Positions 34,166 to 45,029 of a DNA stretch of 64,000 nt are shown one piece after another. Source of the stretch: Rhyacophila brunnea (Eukaryota; Arthropoda; Insecta; Trichoptera; Rhyacophilidae). Position 1 is the stretch's first letter, and each line of letters starts with the position of its first letter. The notes under the pieces are model-generated. The model made no database searches. It was not told the origin of the DNA and saw nothing but the letters and a program-made list of their open reading frames with translations. A program made the translations under genes and the position numbers. Location of the stretch: NCBI GenBank assembly GCA_022495005.1, contig JAGYXB010000961.1, positions 163,023 through 227,022 of the forward strand, given 5' to 3'.

Positions 34166-34390
34166 GACCATGTCCAATCCTAATAAGATCATATGGGCCT
34201 CCACGAAGTGGAGGTTTGTATTAACAGATTTAGTTTTTACGAGAAATGGATGTCAGCCACTTACTTAACCTATTAGGCACATACTCTGACTCATACACAA
34301 ATTGAAAAATAATATGTGTACTTGCCAGACCCAGGATTCAACCTGGGACCCACGACGCTATAGGCCGACGTTTAACACTGTTAGAGGCAG
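34166..34390 (-). mobile_element. SINE family A copy 3
   Basis: Nearly full length: CGACCATGTCCAATCCTAAT, AGATCATATGGGCCTCCACG, TTTTTACGAGAAATGGATGT, CTTGCCAGACCCAGGATTC and GCTATAGGCCGACGTTTAAC. The box B core appears as reversed ATTCAACCTGGGACC. The promoter-bearing head (right edge) is damaged after 34370. Confidence 0.8.
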
Positions 34391-34499
34391 CTAGAACCCA
34401 CTCTGGATTGTTTGGCCATTTATGAAGAGTTGAAAAAATAGGTCTACTACATTGTAATAAATGAGAATATTTCCAATTTGCGTTCATGTGCTATAATGA

Positions 34500-34640
34500 T
34501 TTATATTAACGCTTTCGCTGCTGAAGAGATAATGAGATTTTAATTGCCCCATTTAAAATGCACGTTAATTACATCGATCGGCCGCCTGGTCATTACGCGC
34601 CGTGTGCGTCTTCCGCGTCCAAAGTATTAAGTGACAAAAC
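34500..34640 (+). repeat. Dispersed repeat family D, copy 2
   Basis: Close relative of 17690-17850: shared TAAAATGCACGTTAATTACA, TCGATCGGCCGCCTGGTCAT and GTGCGTCTTCCGCGTCCAAA, all colinear. Confidence 0.7.
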
Positions 34641-34704
34641 TAACATACATAACACTTTCTCGAATGATAATCTATACACGTATGTCCAAAGTTTACAATT
34701 GATC

Positions 34705-34930
34705 ATCACCAGTCGGGGTCGATCCACTATCTCATGAAGAACTCCTATAGGTTCCTCCACTCTTCTCGGTGTCTAGTTCTTTGCTGCCAAATACATCCGT
34801 CTAACTTGAGTTCGTCAATTCAGCTTATTTGTGGCCATTTAGTAACGGCATGTGTATGAAATGTTAAACCAATAGCCATTTCATCTGCTCGGCTTTTGGC
34901 TGCTTTTTCAGTATTTCCGCATAGCCAACG
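34705..34930 (-). mobile_element. LINE 3' end fragment, minus strand
   Basis: TCATCACCAGTCGGGGTCGA, CCACTCTTCTCGGTGTCTAG and TTCTTTGCTGCCAAATACAT match the reversed LINE tail family. The coding tail is eroded by small deletions. Confidence 0.65.
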
Positions 34931-35122
34931 TACACTTTTTACCAAACTATATTATCACGTGTGCTATTTTTTTTTTTCTCTTACATACATCACAACATGG
35001 TTGAAAACTTTACGCTTGGGGACAATGTTGCCAATTTTAAAATAAAGGCTCAAAACTCGAGCTGTGAAAATCTCGGAACTGATAATTATAAAACTCGTAT
35101 AATACTTACAGCCATAATATAA

Positions 35123-35408
35123 CAGTAGGAAAGGGTGGAAGTAGGCTGTTAAATTTCGACATATATAGTGCACACTAAACTTTTTCAGTCAAACATATTT
35201 CTTTTCATTGAAATAAGTGTGTTGGTTTTTAAAATTCAATGAAACCCTGCCTAATCCAAGCCGTAGTAGAAAATAATCAAAAAACATTCGTTTATCTATA
35301 AAACATCTAAAATTAAGCCATTAAATCATACAAATAAGTATGACTGAAAAGTTTAGTGCGCACTATTTATGTGGAATCTTAACAGCCTACCTCCACCCCT
35401 CGCCACTG
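35123..35408. mobile_element. hAT-like MITE, family H copy 1
   Basis: Ends CAGTAGGAAAGGGTGGAAGT and CTACCTCCACCCCTCGCCAC (then TG) are inverted repeats. Just inside both ends lies the ACTAAACTTTTTCAGTC type motif in opposite directions, with a GGCTTGGATTAGGCAG-like core. The flanks are both CATA/TAAT-rich but do not match base for base. Four related copies follow in the window. Confidence 0.7.
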
Positions 35409-35409
35409 C

Positions 35410-36326
35410 ATATAATTATAATGTATTTTCCGTAATGGTGAGCTTTCAAAAAACATTTTTAGAAGTTCGGCGCCATCTCCTTGAGATTTGATAGCGGCTA
35501 CCAGAAAATAAAAATAAATAATTTACGCCTTACGGGTATTGTACCGTTTCATCTGCTTATAATAAGCAGTATGAACAAAATGTACAGTATAAATTTAATA
35601 ATAAACGAAAAATTCGATATATGAAGTGTAATTTTATGTGTTTTATACTATGTACAGTATTTTTCTGTTTCTTTTGTCATTGACACAACACACAACTGAA
35701 TAAATTTAATATAATATATTATGTGCGGATAATTGTAGGCCTTTGATTTCTCGTATGGAATTTTATAGATAAGTAAATATTTTCGAAATAGAATACTATA
35801 CATTTTTACTGAAACATACCGGTTTCGAAGAAGAGATTAATTATTTCGAAGTCACACATTTTATACAAAAACGAGAGACAAACAAAAAATTCTGACAGTG
35901 ATCCTTCACTCTTTTTTTGTTCCATTGTTTTATCACTTTAAAAAATATTGTGAAAACATTCTCAGTGTCATTTGCAATCCGTTTATTAATTGTATGATTT
36001 CCACGTAGCCATTTTCCATTCATGATTTTAAAAATACAAACCGAAAATTTATATATTTTTTAAAAACGTTGGTTATATAAAGGTTGTTTCAATAGTAACT
36101 GTTTTGTTTTTTAGATAAAAAGTAATTTAATAAGAATATTGGTATTTTTTATAAAAATCTATTGTAACAGTGATGTAATAATAATTAGGTACAGGTATTG
36201 TTCAAATAGCCGCCACAGCTCCTCCAATAGATAATCAATCTGTTGGCCACTTTTGTGCATAAATCCGACTTTATTTCACTGGTAATGGACCGGATATTAT
36301 GTTTGGAATCAGAAATTGTTTTTATC
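35410..36326. other. No gene recognised
   Basis: AT-rich; the 35841-36023 frame is Lys/Asn-rich with no motif. Confidence 0.5.
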
Positions 36327-36330
36327 TTAA

Positions 36331-37050
36331 CACCCCACATGCCCAACGTATGTCAAAATGGAGATTGTATGGTATTTTAAAAGCATTGACCTGAACGTTC
36401 CTTAAACGTTGTAGATAATCTAATTATACAATGTTGAAGCCTTTATTATCCTTTATGTTTATTTTAAACATTCGATGACTGTATAAAGTATTTTTATTAC
36501 ATAAAATATTATTCTTTTAAGCCTCTCAATCTAATGTTTTAGAATATAGTCATATTTCAGTACATCCATGTGCAGTGGTGTTATGATTTTTTAGATTTAT
36601 TAATTTTTAAACGTGTTTATAAAACCATTATTAAAATTAATGTTAATATTATTATAGTGAAATATTTACGATAATCTTTACGATTACGATCTCTTTGATC
36701 TCAAATTTGACAAGTGTTAGGCATTTTATTATTCAAAAAATAGGCACGATTAACACATTTGAAAATAATTCTAAAGATACTAATTATAAGCTATGTCTTT
36801 GACCATTCTTTGTCAAATGCGATAAAGGTCCTACGAATAATGATTGTTTTAAATTACTGACCTAAGAACAAGGTAGTATTTTTTTGAAATACGACATTTC
36901 TATTGGCATTTCCCAGTGGTTAAGCTACAGCATACGGCCGTGGCCATAAATTGACAAACGATAAATATAGTAGGGAGTAAGATCATGTTAACGCGCGTGT
37001 TTGAACATGTACCGTTAACAAAAACGATATTTTTTTGGTTAGGTATAAGT
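36331..37050 (+). mobile_element. Single-arm copy of the TTAA fold-back family
   Basis: Begins ACCCCACATGCCCAACG-like directly after TTAA (36327-36330) and follows the left arm of the 14.0 kb element: CCTTAAACGTTGTAGATAAT, GCATACGGCCGTGGCC, and the central A-rich spacer near 37015. The right arm is missing; the sequence passes into a small inverted-repeat element. Confidence 0.75.
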
Positions 37051-37060
37051 ATAACCACAT

Positions 37061-37139
37061 GCTCGTCGCGCTGACATGAAAATTGTGATAAAATAGTTAC
37101 ACTTGAATTTTTGCACACTATTTTAATATTACGTCGAGC
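37061..37139 (-). mobile_element. Tiny inverted-repeat element, copy 1
   Basis: GCTCGTCGCGCTGACATGAA at one end and TTTTAATATTACGTCGAGC at the other; a reversed relative lies at 41914-42012 (GCTCGCCGTGATATTAAAAT ... ATCACGACGAGC). Its GCTCGTCG terminus resembles that of the TTAA family. Confidence 0.55.
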
Positions 37140-37159
37140 CGTAAAACATATACATAAAT

Positions 37160-37695
37160 GTTAAAAAAAAAACACTCAGTCACTATCTAGGTAACTGCGA
37201 TGGTTGAGAATTTTATTGTGAAAAATGATATTTTTTAACTTTAATGATATAGAGATATTCTTAAAATAATCGATAATTTAGATAAATCTTAAAAGATTAT
37301 TAATAATTGGTTAATTATTTTTTATACCTATGAAGTTTTCCAGATCGCTTAGGAATATACTTATATAACATACTTTTTTTCTCCATCCAAATAAAACATG
37401 TATATTTAGTACCTATTCCATATTGTTACGGAATATGGGCCCAATATGGTGCAATTTTTACCGGTTTTTAGTCAATGACTGAACTATGGCCTGAAATCAC
37501 GTCCCCATCTTGTTACAAAGTATCACGATGAGGATGGTGGATTGTCTGTGGCACCTTTTGAATTTGTTTTGATAAATGCCTGTTGTATAAAGAATATTTA
37601 GTTGAAAATGTCCCTCTGAGGCGAACAAAACCGGTCCAGGTATAGTTAACAAAAGTGGAAAAAGTACTATAAAAATTTGCATTTTATTAAATTAA
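37160..37695. other. No gene recognised
   Basis: AT-rich; no repeat or domain identified. Confidence 0.5.
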
Positions 37696-37703
37696 ATTAA
37701 TAA

Positions 37704-38847
37704 TAGGGATTGCGATACTGAATGAAAATATCAATACCGGTTTTTTGGTATTTCTTATTGAATACCCGTACTAATACCGATATTCGTTAAAACAAAAAAA
37801 AAAACAGAAAAACTTATCAGTAGATATATATATTAATATATATTAAAATCTCTTTAAAACATTAATTTATAGCAAAAAGCTACCTACCTATATTTGACTA
37901 CAAGTGACATTTAAAAATATATATGGATGATAATATTATAGAACTATTGATTTTACCACGTTTTTATTAGCTCGTATTCTTATTTGACCAGTAATTTTTT
38001 TTTCTTGTTTGTCCAAATCTTGCAATCGATCTTTAACTAACTTCCCGACTAGATAGACATTTGAAACTTTTAGAATATATCAGAACACGATAACAATGCA
38101 TTTTTAATACTTTTAGCCATCTTTAAGCAGAATTAAATTCATTTTCAGTTAATTCTGTTTTGTATGGAGAGTTATTTCGGAAAAATTTCGTAAAAAGTAA
38201 AACACTATTATTGGTTGCTAAGGGGGACCTTAGTAACCTAATAAAACCTAAGCAATTATTAATATATACGTGTGTTACTATCGAAATCAATATGAAATGT
38301 CAAAATGACATTTCAGTATTCTATATTTATTCAGTATTTCTATCAAGTACAAAAAAGTATTTAATAATAAGTACATAGAATTGTCAAGTTTATATGATTC
38401 AACAGAAATTTAAAAAACGTGGTATATAAAAAGTTCTTTTTATCTTGTAATTATTTATTAATAATTTGAATATATTGATAATTTTAACTAAAGCAATCGA
38501 AAAGGCTAGTTCATTAAGTGCAGCAGCAGGAAAAGATTCTTTAATTCAACGCTTGTACAGTAATATTATTATAGAATAATTAAATATTTGTCACGGATGT
38601 TTTATATTTAAAAATAATATTATGTTATTTCATCATTTTATAAAAATATTTAATGGATTTTGTTTTATTATTATTTCACCTCGATTATGTCAATATATTT
38701 GCATTTTAGCACCACATAACTTATACACTCAATTTAATAGGCAATACGGTACCTATTTACAAAGCAATGAAGAAATAACGTTAAATTATTTTTTAAAAAC
38801 GTAAACAACTTTGTTTTCTTGTGGAATACCGGTAATTGCAATCCCTA
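37704..38847. mobile_element. Non-autonomous hAT element, TAGGGATTGC family, copy 4, carrying a family F repeat
   Basis: Left end TAGGGATTGCGATACTGA, right end ATTGCAATCCCTA. The left flank ATTAATAA (37696-37703) recurs at 38856-38863, eight bases beyond the expected right edge, so either the element has eight extra bases (GTCTAGCT) or the match is chance in AT-rich DNA. The interior holds a family F copy at 37956-38455. Confidence 0.75.
37956..38455 (+). repeat. Family F copy 2
   Basis: Colinear with 48733-49275: CGTTTTTATTAGCTCGTATT, CTTTTAGAATATATCAGAAC, GCCATCTTTAAGCAGAATTA, AATATATACGTGTGTTACTA and AAAAGTTCTTTTTATCTTGT. Confidence 0.8.
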
Positions 38848-39350
38848 GTCTAGCTATTAATAAAATATGCAGCCTGTGTAAAATAAATTATTTCGAATAG
38901 TGCGAGTGAGTAGCATTTAGTTTAGAGTGTTTAGACGATACCATTGTAAGAATAAGTAAGTTTGTCGAAAAAAAAACATTTAGACGATTCAGCAACACAA
39001 CAAATAGGTACCCATTATACCCCGTCTTTCCCTTATAATAGAACTCATTGATTTCAAAACAGATTATAATCAGTTTCAAATTTCGATAATGAAGTCTTGA
39101 TTTTCAAATTTATTTTTTATTTTTGATGCTCTCCCTTTCTCCCAATTCTCACACTAATAGATATACAATAGCATATTGAACTAGTTTAACCTATATAGGA
39201 AATGAGAAACTTTAAAATAAAAAAAATATTAATTCACAATACATCATTATAGGTTTAAAGTATAAACCATTGTTGTACATAAAGCCAAAGCATTCATGCC
39301 AATTATTTCAGTTTATTAAAAACTTCGTTGACCATATATTTTTTAATTGG
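38848..39350. other. No gene recognised
   Basis: AT-rich; the minus-strand frame 38888-39079 has no motif. Confidence 0.5.
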
Positions 39351-39354
39351 CTCT

Positions 39355-39790
39355 ACAAATGGATCTGCTCTACCTGACGAAAAAAATTTTTAACATATTT
39401 TTTTCGAGAATTAAAAATTAGCCATTTGCTCAATTTATTAGTTCCATTTCTGGGACCAAAACACATTGAACACCAAACTATAACTGCCCGAACCACACGC
39501 GTATCACGGGTGGGTCCCTTAATCTGATGTATATTTTTTTATGACTTGGAATGTCTCAGGAGTAATTACCCAAGACTGAGGTCAGCATGTATTCAGGTGT
39601 GTTTTGACTGAATTTACATGATTTTAAGTTAAAAGTACACAGTCATGGGAGATAGGACCACGTAGAGACAAAATTACCAAAAGTTAAAGTCTACACATAA
39701 AACGATATGTAAATTTTACAGACCCAGGATTTGACTCCAATACCCATTACTTTATAAGCCAACATGTTACCGCTCGGCCATAGCGCGACA
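39355..39790 (-). mobile_element. SINE family A copy 4 with internal insertion
   Basis: Outer parts match the SINE: a GCCATTTGCTCAATTTATTA body, and ACAGACCCAGGATTTGACTC with CGCTCGGCCATAGCG (reversed tRNA-Leu/Ser-like box A TATGGCCGAGCGGTAAC). The middle contains a family E block. Confidence 0.65.
39535..39655 (+). repeat. Family E block, copy 1
   Basis: TATGACTTGGAATGTCTCAG, TTTTGACTGAATTTACATG and GTCATGGGAG match the reverse complement of 51590-51732. Confidence 0.65.
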
Positions 39791-39850
39791 TCGTTAAATA
39801 TATTTTTATGAAAGCATCCAATAGTCTATTCACGCATAATCGTTCAATAA

Positions 39851-40078
39851 GAATACATAATTCTAAGCTTGCCCTTTGTTCTGACAATTGCTCATGGTTT
39901 ATTTGGTGTGTTCTATACTATTGGTGTATTCGAAAGATGCAACACACACTTGCACAACTATAATGACGTGTGTTTCACTTTTGTAGGACACTCACACATT
40001 CAAAACCCTTCTTCAAAATGTAGTGTATTGGGGGCATAGCCTAATGGAATTCTATTTATAAATCTGTTTTGTGATATT
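39851..40078 (+). repeat. Dispersed repeat family C, copy 2
   Basis: Best-preserved copy: TGCAACACACACTTGCACAA, TAGGACACTCACACATTCAA, CTTCAAAATGTAGTGTATTG and GGGGCATAGCC. No termini identified. Confidence 0.65.
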
Positions 40079-40079
40079 G

Positions 40080-40560
40080 TACGATTAACCATAAGGTCCA
40101 TAAGTTATAAGACACGATTGTACAATTTTTTATTGTTACAGTTTTATGGTGAAAATTTTTATTTATGATGAAAAGATTATGTGCCACATTGCATTCGAAG
40201 ATAAACAATAACTAACACTACCATTGTAACACGCAACTCAATGCCACCACTTGAATATAGTCGGCCTCTTAACGCTAGTTTAAGTAAGTAAGCCTTCCAC
40301 ATATTTTCATCTACTTAAACGTATAGGTAACTGGCGGCGCTTTTCAGTGAACTGTATTAAAGAAAATGATTCGGATGCTGGGGTGCGGGTTTATATAAAG
40401 GATGCCAGGCACTGGCCTTGATGATGATGAGGCTAGAGCACTGGGCTGGCTCCGTAGTTTGGTTATCATTTACTCGCACTACCACTCTCGCGCATTACTG
40501 TTTATTGAATCACTCTGTGCGCGGCATTGACAGTAAAAATCAGTGCACGTAAATGACCAT
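40080..40560. other. Possible LINE tail only
   Basis: CCTTGATGATGATGAGG near 40410-40430 resembles the TGATGATGATG end of the LINE copies elsewhere, but no coding tail is recognisable upstream. Confidence 0.35.
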
Positions 40561-40564
40561 GCGT

Positions 40565-40948
40565 AAACCAAGCCATAATAGAATTTCGTCTATCTATAAA
40601 ATAACTAAAATTATACCATTAAAATCTATCAAGGTTTGGTTTATGCAGGGGATACTTGAATTTAAAAACTAACCAACACCATCTGCAATGTATACTTTTA
40701 ATTCAATGAAATCAAATAAGTATAATTATTCATAAAGTGTACCTACACTATTTTTGTCGATTTTCCACAGTCTACCTCCATTATGATGGTTTGATATATG
40801 CAATTAATGCAATTAATTTATAAAAATAATCAGAACCGTCCGCAATATGTATTATTAGTTCGATAAAAATAAATAAGTACTTATGTGCCCAGTTTAGTGT
40901 GCATTATTTATGTCAGATCTCCACGCCTACCTCCACCCTACGCCTCTG
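40565..40948. mobile_element. Family H MITE, right part
   Basis: Right end CTACCTCCACCCTACGCC then TCTG; internal GCAGGG and AAACCAAGCCATAATAGA blocks in inverted arrangement. The left terminus is not found, so the copy is truncated or rearranged. Confidence 0.55.
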
Positions 40949-41320
40949 CAGTTCTTGCTGTCGCAATTTTTATTTCTAGGGTCCTCATTTCTTATAAAGT
41001 TATATGTATGTTAAGCTACGCATTTAAACGGTAGTTAGGAATTAGGTTTGTCTAATGATATTTAAATAAATTCAGTCTAATAAATCGTTATGAGTCAGTT
41101 TTTAAATAGCAAGCCCCAATAATTTACAGAGCGTTCGATCCGGATTTGGATGATCCGTTTTTTATGAGTCCTGCCGCTGTTATCGGATTTGCTGGCTAAG
41201 ATAAGCGATGTCTCGATTAGACTGACATGATCCAAACATAAACACGCGGACTTATCTACAGACTACCCGTGAGAAAAGGATGTTGCATATTATATAGAAG
41301 ACCGAATTACATAATATATA

Positions 41321-41750
41321 AATAATTATAAGATAAAAAGAATTTTTTATATACAACGTTTTTAAATTTTCTGTTGAATCATATAAACTTGACTTGACTA
41401 GCTTAAACGATCAAAAAAAATTGTACTTGATAGAAATAATACTGAAATGTCATATTGATTTCCATAGTAACGCACGTATATTATATTAATAATTTAGTTG
41501 CTAGGACCCCAGACCCCTAGCAAGCAATAATGGTGTCGAAATAATTTTTCATACAAAACAGAATTAACTGAAAATGAATTCAATTCTACTTAAAGATGGC
41601 TAAAAGTTTTTAAAAAATGGATTGTCATCGTGTTCTGATATATTCTAAAAGTTTCAAATGTCAAGCTAGTCGGGAAGTTAGTTAAAAATCGATTGAAAGA
41701 TTTGTACCGGACAAATAAGAATACGAGCTAGGAAAAACGTTGTAAAATAC
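41321..41750 (-). repeat. Family F copy 3
   Basis: Reverse-oriented: ACAACGTTTTTAAATTTTCT, TTAGTTGCTAGGACCCCAGA, CTACTTAAAGATGGCTAAAA and GAAAGATTTGTACCGGACAA, colinear with the other copies. Confidence 0.8.
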
Positions 41751-41913
41751 TGAAGTCAATTACAGTTCGGCATGAACCCGCGTTTCTATGACTTTCAACA
41801 TGAAATGTCACAATAAAATATCAGTTTTTCATTAAAAATAGTGACAGGCATGAACAATTCCTGATGCTAATTGATAATCAGCACTTTTTAACATGTATTT
41901 ACTATGTTTTACT

Positions 41914-42012
41914 GCTCGCCGTGATATTAAAATTGTGTGCACCAAATTTGAGTGTAATTCAAAATGTTACCATTACTATTGTATTACAATTTTTCACAAC
42001 ATCACGACGAGC
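41914..42012 (+). mobile_element. Tiny inverted-repeat element, copy 2
   Basis: 99 bp bounded by GCTCGCCGTGATATTAAAAT and CAATTTTTCACAACATCACG plus ACGAGC. It abuts a tRNA-like sequence directly. Confidence 0.55.
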
Positions 42013-42099
42013 ACGGTGGCCGAGCGGTCTAAGGCTGCAGTGATTGTATGAAAATTGAATTGAAGTTATGTTGGCGTAAGTTCGAATCCAACTCCGACA
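42013..42099 (+). repeat. tRNA-Leu/Ser-like pseudogene or SINE head
   Basis: Strong box A GGTGGCCGAGCGGTCTAAGG and box B GTTCGAATCC about 50 bases later, ending TCCGACA, as in class II tRNAs. The T-stem has two mismatches (GTAAG against CCAAC) and the acceptor arms do not pair, so it is not a functional tRNA gene. It resembles the head of SINE family A. Confidence 0.65.
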
Positions 42100-42239
42100 A
42101 ATATTTTTATATTTTATTTTATTACTAATTTGTACTTCTTAAATTAATAATTTATATTTTTAACCTCAGTAAGACAAATATACTTTAAAGTATACGTTAA
42201 TAAGTGAATACTAGACTAACTAAACAAATTGACGATAAA

Positions 42240-42380
42240 AATATTCTTCTATTTATAAAATATCTAAAATCGTGTATGGTTTAATGGCATAATTTAAGAT
42301 TTTTAATGAATAAATGAATATTTTTTTACTATCATCTAATAAAACTTGGATATAGGGCTTAATTGAATTCCTAAAAAGTA
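42240..42380. repeat. Family H interior fragment
   Basis: TATAAAATATCTAAAATCGT and a mirrored TAAGATTTTTAATGAATAAA hairpin match the core of the 55.7-kb family H element; termini are absent. Confidence 0.5.
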
Positions 42381-42388
42381 ACAAAAAC

Positions 42389-42620
42389 TATCTATCGATA
42401 TCAGTGGTCGGTAACCTTTTGAGAGACTGTGTAAAAAAATCAATTTTGAAAAAATATTTGGTTAGTGGGTAAATGCTAAGTACACCCGCAACATGGAAGT
42501 ACATTGGAATGTGGATATGTGTCTGCAATTGCTCTCAGATATATACATGTTCCAATATACTTCCGTGTAGCGGAGGTACTCATTATCAGGCTACTGATGT
42601 TTTCAAAATTAATTATGCTC
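42389..42620. mobile_element. hAT-like left terminus and hairpin
   Basis: CAGTGGTCGGTAACCTTTTG near 42400 is a hAT-style terminus. Downstream 42478-42581 forms an imperfect hairpin (ACATGGAAGTACATTGGAA against TTCCAATATACTTCCGTGT). No right end or target duplication was identified. Confidence 0.45.
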
Positions 42621-42816
42621 CAATGTTGGAATATAATACAGTGGATTAAATTAAACAACTTCATACATAATACATAATTTTAAATTCACCATTGTCGCCT
42701 GCCTGAGATGTTAAATAACAAGCAGACAGTTTTTGTTAATATTATATTATATGCTCATATAAAATAATAAAAATAAACTTATTCCTAATAAACTATTTCT
42801 TATTTCTTATCTAAGA

Positions 42817-43103
42817 TTTGAGAATGCAACATTCCATATTTAACACACATAACTTGAAAACACCTCAGCTATATACATATTAAAAAAAATACAAGGCCTG
42901 ATGGGATTTGAACCCATATATCCACTAGTGTCGCGCCAATATGCTTTAACCCTATAAGCTACATACCTCCTACCTAATTAAGATCATTTAAACTAGTAGG
43001 TCCTACATGAAATGCTTATCAAATTGCGTTATTATTTGACTATCCAAGTCTTCAAGTTTTCAAGTTATGTATGTTCAATATATGGAATGCTACATTCTCA
43101 AAT
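42817..43103. mobile_element. Family B element: inverted termini around a tRNA-like core
   Basis: Roughly 45-base inverted termini: left TTTGAGAATGCAACATTCCA then CACACATAACTTGAAAAC, mirrored at the right by GTTTTCAAGTTATGTATGTT and TGGAATGCTACATTCTCAAA. In the centre (42893-42970, minus strand) is a tRNA-like sequence with box A TGTAGCTTATAGGGTTAAAG and box B GGGTTCAAATCCC. The combination of long terminal inverted repeats and a Pol III-type core is unusual. Confidence 0.7.
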
Positions 43104-43199
43104 CCTGTAAATTTATATTTTTTTTATTTATTTGTTAAATAAAAGAAGTACTTAGTTTATTTAAAATTATTAGCATGTTCAAGTAGACGTAGTAGAAAT

Positions 43200-43510
43200 A
43201 TTTGGAGTCCGGCGTCGGTTAGAAATTAAGGCAATAATTAATATTCCTTGATTTAAAACACAAAAACCGATAGTATAACGGAATTTGATAATCATTCAAT
43301 TTCATGTTGGACCTACTAGTTTAAATTATCGTAATTTATTGTAAGAGGCCTGTAGCTTAATTAATTAAAGCATAATGGCGCGATGACAGTGGATATACGG
43401 GTTCAAATCACGTCAGACGTAGTATTTTTTTAAATGTGATTTTTTATAGTAGGTGGTATATATATATCTGAAGTGTTTTCAAGTTATGTATGTTCAATAC
43501 TTATTCGCGT
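43200..43510 (+). repeat. Family B related element, plus-strand tRNA-like core
   Basis: tRNA-like segment at 43345-43420 (GCCTGTAGCTTAATTAATTA, then CGGGTTCAAATCACG) is the plus-strand counterpart of the core at 42893-42970. It ends with GTGTTTTCAAGTTATGTATG. The left inverted terminus is replaced by a CAAAAACCGATAG block shared with 32.76 kb. Confidence 0.6.
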
Positions 43511-44594
43511 TGGATATTATTATTTTTAAATAGTTTATATTTTATTTTAATTTTTTAAATTATTATTATATTTTATTATATTATTATATTTTTTGTAGGT
43601 ATTATCCTAAGCCACTGTGTAAAAAATACGAATTCAAAATTTTAAAAAAATCACACTACTTACCTACTTCTTTGCACTATTACACTAATAAGACTTATAA
43701 TAATATTTACTTCATAATTTTTGAATTCACTCTTGCACTATAATATTCGTTTTCATTATTTTAAAACATTACTTTAATACTATTTCTTTATTTGAACGTA
43801 TTAAATTTGTAATTTGTAAAAAAAATATTACATGTAGTCTTCTAATCTCGCAAAGTCTCGTAATCCAGTAGTTCCGAACACTCAATGATTGTCACTGGTT
43901 CTCAACATAAAAAAGTTAACATTTTTTTTTATTCTGGACATTCGACGGATTCTACTCCTCAAGTATGGCAGCTTACCCTCTCGTACATCTCTTTTTTTGC
44001 AACTGCCTTTCTTTTTTATTATGCTTGACAACATTATAATCACCAAATCAACAGTAACGGATACAGTTCCTTTAAAAATTGCGCAGTTTATACATATATG
44101 CTACGTACGGTATACCTACTGAAGTCATTCTTATAAAACGAATACATCATGAAAAGTCTTTCTTCCCCTAAGGTACCTATTCAGTTACTTAGCTACTTAT
44201 TGCTTGCAAGAAGGGGAAAATAGGGAAAAGTTTTACAACTTCCTTTGTTTACTAGCTAGCAACGTTTTGTGAGTTTGACAAGGATATAGGGGGCCCATAA
44301 AATAAACACAAACAGATATTAAACATAAACTAAAGTTGCGTTGAATGTCTTTATTTTACTTGCTTAATATTTTTCAATGCTTAGCTTCGAGACAAAGAAA
44401 ACATCGACGGTATTAGAGATCTATGTTACATTAGGGCGGCTTTAATTTTAAATGAAGTGACAATTAATAACTTACATGGTTACTATACGGGGCAGTGGCA
44501 GTACTACAGACAAGTATTTCATTATCATAAGCAAGCTAGTTTTTTTTTTACAAATTGATAATAGTGGATACAATATGTTTTAACTAACACACGA
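43511..44594. other. No gene recognised
   Basis: Extremely AT-rich; the 43889-44122 frame is Leu/Ile/Phe-rich and not recognisable. Confidence 0.5.
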
Positions 44595-44989
44595 GGTTTA
44601 ACAAGACTGTATTTTTTGTCGGGTTACGCGATGTCTGGCTTATTTACATTGCCATTCGACGTGTAAGTGTAAAAAGTGCAATACACTAATAATATTATAT
44701 AAGGTGGAATTATCAGTGGGGCACGTACATAAATTAGTTGAATGATCATTCGAAGAAAAAGTGCCAATCATTCAACTACCAACATAAAGATCAACATGAC
44801 TACCATATTTCACCTTTACCTATTTTTAAACGTAATCAGGTTTATAAATAATGTGTACGTATTAAGAGATTTTTATATCTATTTATTGGAAGATACTTCA
44901 ATTTTTTTCATATATTTGACAAATACCGGTATGCAATAGGAAATACCAAAATACCGGTATTGGTATTTTTATTTGGTATTGCCTCCCTA
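44595..44989. mobile_element. TAGGGATTGC-family hAT, right part
   Basis: GGGTTACGCGATGTCTGGCT is shared with the interior of the 25.9-kb copy and the right end reads GGTATTGCCTCCCTA with ATACCGGTATTGG repeats. The left end is missing. Confidence 0.65.
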
Positions 44990-45029
44990 CATAATATAAT
45001 AATTAAAAAATATATATTTACTAAATAAC

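Noticed and set aside
42013..42099. Functional tRNA-Leu or tRNA-Ser gene
   Set aside because: Two T-stem mismatches and an unpaired acceptor arm; better explained as tRNA-derived repeat.
44742..44939. Small membrane protein gene
   Set aside because: Lies inside a hAT remnant and the hydrophobicity follows from AT-rich codons.
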